Assembly: GCA_003117195.1 (NCBI GenBank)
Contig: BDSI01000029.1
Coordinates: 62,001 to 126,000, forward strand
DNA from: Eudorina sp. 2006-703-Eu-15
Taxonomy: Eukaryota > Chlorophyta > Chlorophyceae > Chlamydomonadales > Volvocaceae
DNA: 64,000 nt
Direction: 5' to 3'
Below, in pieces: positions 59,246-64,000 of the stretch. A program made the position numbers and the translations under genes. The notes below the pieces were generated by a model, which saw only the letters and a program-made list of their open reading frames with translations, did not search any database and was not told the DNA's origin. Each line of letters starts with the position of its first letter. Position 1 is the first letter of the stretch.

Positions 59246-62200
59246 GTGTGCTTTCTGGCTTAAGGGCCACACACACATGTGTGTGCAATCCCGAACACGG
59301 CCTCCAAACCCATCTTCCGTAACCGACGGTTACAATGTACGACCCACGGTCAAAGTGTGAGACCGTCTGTGCGGCCTCTCGGCTCTCGCCGCCGCGTGTG
59401 CACAGGCGAGAGCGGCTACAGCGACGTGTCGATGACGGCCGTGGGCGCGCAGCCGTTCGCGCAACTGGATGGGCCCGCCGGGGACGTGCCCGATGACGTG
59501 TCGTATTTTGTGTTTGACGCCACGTCCTCCCTGGATCCGGACACCACCGCCGACCTGCAGCGTCTCTCCTTCAAGTGGGAGTGCAGGTGGGGAGCAGTTG
59601 TGGACGTCCCAACCTAAGAACGTTCCCTGGATGGGGCTGGGCACCCGGGCAAGGCACTTGGGCTAGGCGCGTGAGCTCGGCTGGACACTGGCTGGACTTG
59701 ACTGGATTTTCGCCGGTGGTGGAACCCGCTCAGGTCCATCAAGACAGAGAAACCACCCGGGTTGTGATTACGGTGTTGTTAGAGTGGCGGCCCGTCTGTT
59801 CCATCTAGCGGGGGAATCTAGCGGGGGCCGATGCAATCATGGGCAGCTCCCCGCCTCCCCCCCATGAATTGAAGGTACCGGCACCCGAAACGTCAGTAGC
59901 AACGACTCAACCAACGAGGAGTATGAAGTACCGTATGACGCCCCTGACGGCGGCCATCCTCCGCCCTGTCCTGCCCCGGCCCCGCCCCGCCCCGCCCCGG
60001 CGCCGCCCTGCCCTGACCCCGCCCCGACCTGCCTTGCCCCCCTGCCCCCGGCCCTGCGGCCTGCGGCCTGCGCCTCCCAGGCGTGAGGACTACCCGACGC
60101 CCTGCTTCACGGGCGCCAGCCAGGGCGACTCGGAATCGGTCGCCGGGGTGTGGAAGTTGCCCCCCCGGCTGCTGCAGCTGGGGACGTCCTACACGATCAG
60201 CGTGACGGTCAGCAAGCAGGTCCCCAAGGGCGCCTCGGCGCTCTCCGCCGCCGCGTCGGTGACCTTCCGGCCGCGAAACGCCTCCGAGCCCTTCCCGCGG
60301 GGCAGCCTGTCGCGGCAGTGCAGCTCGGCGGCGTGCGCCGCGCCGCACGGCAGCGACAGGGCGCTCACCGTGAAGCTGGCAGTCGCGGCCGCGTACAGGT
60401 GTGGCGTGTTGGGCTTTTGGGGCTTCGGGAATCAGAGGCCAGGGGCTCGCGAGGATTGCTCCAGGGATGATAGTCAGGGGCGGCGGCCCTCCTCTGCCGG
60501 GGCAGCTGCGCTCTGTGGTCAGCGCGGCGACATTCGCCAGGCGGATTTACTATTGGCCTCCTCAGACACCGACGCGGAGTCATGGCTGCTTCACCGACAG
60601 CCGATCTTCAGCTTCTGCATTAATGAAGGGTTGGTTACCCCGTGGCTCCGGACCCTATGGCCGAGTGGCCGAGCGGGCCGAGGGTAACGATACTATCACT
60701 TGCTGTCACATCCTTTGGATGACAGAATCATGTCACAGTGGACTGCGCGACTATACTTGCCGTTGCTGGTCTGTCTGAAGCGCCCGCCAGGGATGGCTTC
60801 CTAGCGCGGGCTTCGGGTGCGCAGGACTGCACCGTTCCATGCCGCCATCCAGGTTATTACAGAGGTCGTCGTTGATGGTCCGCTTTTGTCGAGGCCCCTC
60901 CCTTCCTTCCTGCCCAATGCCTACCTGCCCCTGTAGCGACGCCACCATCGCCTTCTCCAGTGCAGAAGTCCCTGCTGTTCCGAGTCTGAGCCCCGTGAGC
61001 TCCGCGGCGGGCAGCTACCTGCTCACCATCCCCGCATCCCTGCTGCCCAGCAACCGTCGCTCCGTAACCATAACCGCCGCCATGGCGCGCAACGGTCTGT
61101 ACGGCTCAGCCATGCTGACCGTGCCGCTCAACGGCGCGCCGTACTGCAGCCTCAACGCGGCCAGCCCGACGGCCTGCTTCAAGGTCGAGCTGATGAACGA
61201 CAAGTTCCCAACAGCGGTTGTGAGTGTACGGGCAGTCGGTTGGTACGACGACCGCGACGGGTCGCAGCTGAGCTACGAGTTCGGACTGCGTGCCACACGG
61301 CGAGGCGGCGGCGGCACAGTCGACCTGCCGCAGCAGCTCGGTACGACATCGTCGGCGACGCTGGTGGGCTTGGCGCAGGGCGCCGTGACGGTGTACGGCT
61401 GTGCGGTAGACAGTCAGGGCGCCCGTACCTGCGGCACCGCCGTCGTGAAGGTGCAGCCCCCGGGGCCGGACTTCAACGCTGCGGGGCTGCTGGGGAGCGT
61501 CAACACCACATCGTTGACCCAGGTGGGGCCAGTGCGGCAGCGGCCGTCCGGACCGCCTCTCCCTCCCAGCTGATTGCACTCTCACGTCTCTCAGGCTGGT
61601 GGCGTGGCGCATGTGGGGTCTCACTGAGGGAGGTTCTCGCTGCGGGTCCCGACTGCCAAACTAAAGCACGATGGCATTCCCAACACACGCCGATACCGTA
61701 TAGGGAAGCGCGGCCAACTAAGCGCCAAACCAATCTCACAAATCCCCCCCCCAACCGCAGGCAAATGACCGAAAGGGTCTGATCCAAGCAGCTGCACAGA
61801 TGTCCCTGCTGCTGTCGGCGCTAACCGGCAATGGTAGCGGCAGCAGCGGCGCGGGAAAGCTCGCATCCGGCAAGTACGCGACCAGGGACGGCAGTAGCAG
61901 TGGCAGTAGCAGCAGCAGCAGCAGCAGCAGCTCGAGCGCCTCGGCCCAACTGGTTTCGGCGCAGAGTGCGGCATTCGTCCAGGCGCTGATCAGCTCGTCC
62001 AATTTGCGCGATCCACAGCAGGTACGGCAGAGACACACGTGGCTCGGCTGGGCCCTCCCGGCCATCACCGTCAGGCGGACACGACATCACGTGCCCAGTG
62101 TGTCGTACTCCTCGCTGGTAACGGTAACGGTTACCGTACAGCGGGCGCTTCATATACTCAAAGAAACCATCAACTGAGCTAGAACCCCGGGACGCGGTGA

Positions 62201-64000
62201 TGGCGGACACGTACGGCATAGGGGCTGGACACCAGATCGCGACATCACACGTCAGCACTTGCAATGAACTCCGTAACTAACAACCTCGCCGAAACTCCCT
62301 TCCGGCTCATGCGACATCGAATTGCTGCTGCAGGTCCAGGTCACGCTGGCGACCATCAGCAACATCGTCGGCGCCGCCACGACATCCGGCTCGTCCAGTC
62401 TGTCGTACACAACGCGCCGTACCTTCCTCCAGTCGGCCATCAAAATCCTACAGGAGGCGATGGCCACGTCGGCGGGCCTGGCCGGCATCGACGCCACATT
62501 CGCGTCGCAGCTGAGCACGCTCCTCGCCGCCGCACAGCCGTCCCCGTACGGCACTGACGGCGCCGACGCCGCCGCGATCGCCCTGGAGTGGCTGCAGCAG
62601 GTGCTCAAGGTGCTTGCGCAGCTGGCGGCGGCGCTGGGCCGCCAGGCCGTGCCCGGCGGGCCGTACATCTCGTCCGGGTACGACGGTGTGTACCTGTCGG
62701 TGGCGGCGCCGACGGTTGCTGGACAGAGCGCCGCGTCAGCGACTGTGGCCCTGAAGCTGGCCTCTGGCTCGGGCGCCGACGGCGCCGGCAGCTCCACCAG
62801 CGGCAGCGGTTCCGGGCGACGGTCATTGCAGTACAAGATTTCGGAGCCGAAGCGTCTGCCGCAATCGCGTCACTTGGCCGCGTCGTTGGACGCGACCGCA
62901 GCCGCGGCGGCGGCGGCCCTGCCGCCGCCGCTGCGCGCGCCGCAGCCCTTGGTACGGAGAGCCGTACAGCAGTCCGCGTCGACGTCAACGTCGACGGATG
63001 CAGAGGCCGTGCTCGTCCTGTCGGGGACCCCGGCGGTGGCCGCCTCTGGCTATACGCTCAGCCTGTCGTACCTGCAGTACGCTGGTACGACCGTGGCGAC
63101 GGCGCAGGGCGCGGCGCTGCCCTCCTCCGTGACGCTGCTCAGCGGCCTGGCGACTGTGACGTGGAGTCGTACATCCAGCACCGCCGCCGCCGCGCCGCCA
63201 GCCATGGACGGCGCCGCGAGCTACCTGCTCGTCCGCATCCCCGTGAGCAGCTTCAACACCAGCCGTACAGCCGCGTGCCTGTCGTACAATGCCACCTCAA
63301 ACACGCTGGCGGGCTCAACGGACGTCCTGGGCAGCGGCGCAGCTGCGGAAACATCACCGACGGCGACCGCGTTTGTGTCGTACGACGCGAGCACCGGCCG
63401 TGTCACGTGCCGCGCGCTGGCCGCCGGCAGCCTCCTCGTGGTTCAGGGCCCGGCGCTGCCGGGCGCCGGGGGCCCGGCCGGGCCGCTGGTAGCGGCAGCG
63501 GCGGCAACGCCACCACGGCGGCCGCTGCCGGCGGCGCCGCAGGGCGGCGGCGCTGCCTCCCCGCCGGCCATCGTCCTCAACGCCACCCAACAGGCCTCTT
63601 CCGTCGAGGTCCTACCTCAGGCGCCTGAGTCCAGCGGCGTCGTGGTTCCCTCCAAGAGTTACACCACGGCCTTCGCAGTCGCCGGCGCTATCGGCGGCAC
63701 GCTGCTGGTCGCTCTCCTGGCCATCGCCGTATTCCTGGTTGTACGGCGCCGCCAATTCAGTCCAGTGAAAGCTGACGTGCCTGCGTCGCCCTCCAACGGC
63801 GCGGATGTCAGCATGGTCTGCGATGATGCACCCGCTGGAGGCGGCGGCGGCGGCGGTGACAGCGGTGACGGCGGCGGTGCAGTCGACGCAGTCGCCGTCG
63901 TCACCGCCGCTGGCGACCCAGGGGTCGGTGCGGGCGACGACGCGCGGGACGCCGCGGGCATGGTGGCGGTTAAGCTGGCCAGTGACGGCCGCGTCGGCGC
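46046..64000 (+). CDS. Giant HRGP-shaft, REJ-domain, single-pass membrane receptor-like protein (3' partial)
   Basis: Proposed exons: 46046-46139, 46868-57022, 57306-57398, 57753-58290, 58646-58801, 59406-59586, 60081-60398, 60937-61522, 61761-62021, 62334 to the edge. Together they give about 4680 residues. Exon 1 encodes a signal peptide (MRSLSLWLLLAGPLLVASL, then APSHA). Exon 2 encodes a Pro-rich shaft of 43 x 46 and 11 x 44 residues, a further irregular Pro-rich stretch, an Asn/Thr spacer with many N-glycosylation sequons, and Cys-rich segments (CRDCEGC; CRTTADCSTGQLCY). Later exons carry REJ-type sequence (YGLRVDVVSWLG, SFRLASGVRAFADAG) and further beta-sandwich-like domains. A TM helix follows (AVAGAIGGTLLVALLAIAVF) with the stop-transfer VVRRR and a Gly/Asp-rich tail. 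Cys residues near 63270 and 63410 may mark a degenerate GPS-like module. Two 1-nt deletions at about 54160 and 54423 break the frame as given. A role in surface adhesion or mating-type recognition is inference. Confidence 0.8.
48835..49662 (+). repeat. Higher-order repeat, 276-bp dimer x3
   Basis: Within the 138-bp array, a two-unit block (PPTPY...NNPPPAPP, then PPPPPY...NNPQSAPP) occurs three times in a row. The marker CCAACTCC recurs at 48871, 49147 and 49423. Confidence 0.9.
50770..52696 (+). repeat. Higher-order repeat, ~966-bp (7-unit) block x2
   Basis: The unit order PPPSY, PPPPPY, SPDAY, PPPPPY-NSP, PPPPPY-NSP, PPPPPY with PPSPAPP, PRPPPY repeats with period 966 bp. Markers recur exactly: SPDAY at about 51070 and 52036, GCGTCCACC at about 51625 and 52591, and CCATCACCAGC at about 51530 and 52496. 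A few substitutions separate the copies. Confidence 0.9.
54159..54163 (+). other. Frameshift 1: C6 to C5 in second HRGP array
   Basis: The unit reads GGTTACCCCCGCCTG where other units read GGTTACCCCCCGCCTG. Loss of one C moves the frame and brings a stop codon at 54184-54186 in the original frame. Confidence 0.93.
54422..54426 (+). other. Frameshift 2: identical C6 to C5 two units later
   Basis: The same missing C occurs 263 bp (two units minus one base) downstream of the first. The frame after it runs open through the Cys-rich region to the splice donor at 57023. Confidence 0.93.
59218..59246 (+). repeat. (GTC)n trinucleotide microsatellite
   Basis: Nine uninterrupted GTC units lie in the HRGP-REJ intron between exons ending at 58801 and starting at 59406. 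Confidence 0.95.

Noticed and set aside
60655..60700. tRNA-like GGCCGAGTGG string in an HRGP-REJ intron
   Set aside because: There is no matching B box (GGTTCGAATCC type), anticodon arm or acceptor stem around it.

Overview
This window looks like nuclear DNA of a volvocine green alga (Chlamydomonadales). The evidence is GC-rich, strongly biased third codon positions, many short exons with GT-AG introns, abundant intronic minisatellites, TGTAA-type poly(A) signals, and a very large Ser/Pro-rich cell-wall-type (HRGP) protein. No bacterial, organellar or viral gene set was seen, and I could not identify the species.

Layout. (1) 1-2549, +: the 3' part of a WD40-repeat gene whose C-terminus carries an AT-hook. 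(2) 3791-4657, +: a two-exon gene for a 180-residue protein with four hydrophobic segments and no assigned function. (3) 4658-11143: non-coding DNA with dispersed repeats. (4) 11598-22866, -: an 18-exon gene for a 1548-residue protein with TM, CHASE-like sensor, TM, long low-complexity cytoplasmic linker and class I cyclic-nucleotide phosphodiesterase. (5) 25551-29085, +: a five-exon SLC35/TPT-type transporter gene, divergent from the phosphodiesterase. (6) 29211-35643: repeat-rich DNA with a 228-bp tandem duplication; one copy carries a 487-bp hAT-like element and the other keeps the empty site. (7) 35768-43146, -: a complete 15-exon gene for chloroplast ClpC (915 residues). (8) 46046 to the window edge, +: a giant gene for a signal peptide, a Pro-rich shaft of 43 x 46 plus 11 x 44 residues, Cys-rich modules, REJ-type extracellular domains, one TM helix and a cytoplasmic tail.

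The genes do not form an operon. Two of them describe surface sensing: the CHASE-phosphodiesterase should couple an outside ligand to cAMP/cGMP breakdown, and the HRGP-REJ protein resembles an adhesion or recognition receptor on an extended rigid stalk. ClpC is plastid housekeeping, the SLC35-type carrier is an endomembrane or plastid transporter, and the WD40/AT-hook protein is probably nuclear.

Exon boundaries were chosen by splice consensus and reading-phase continuity. Lengths sum to whole codons for the four complete genes. The HRGP gene has two identical 1-nt deletions in its second repeat array that break the frame as given. Four families of interspersed repeats (A, B, C and the hAT-like element) were recognised by comparing the window with itself.
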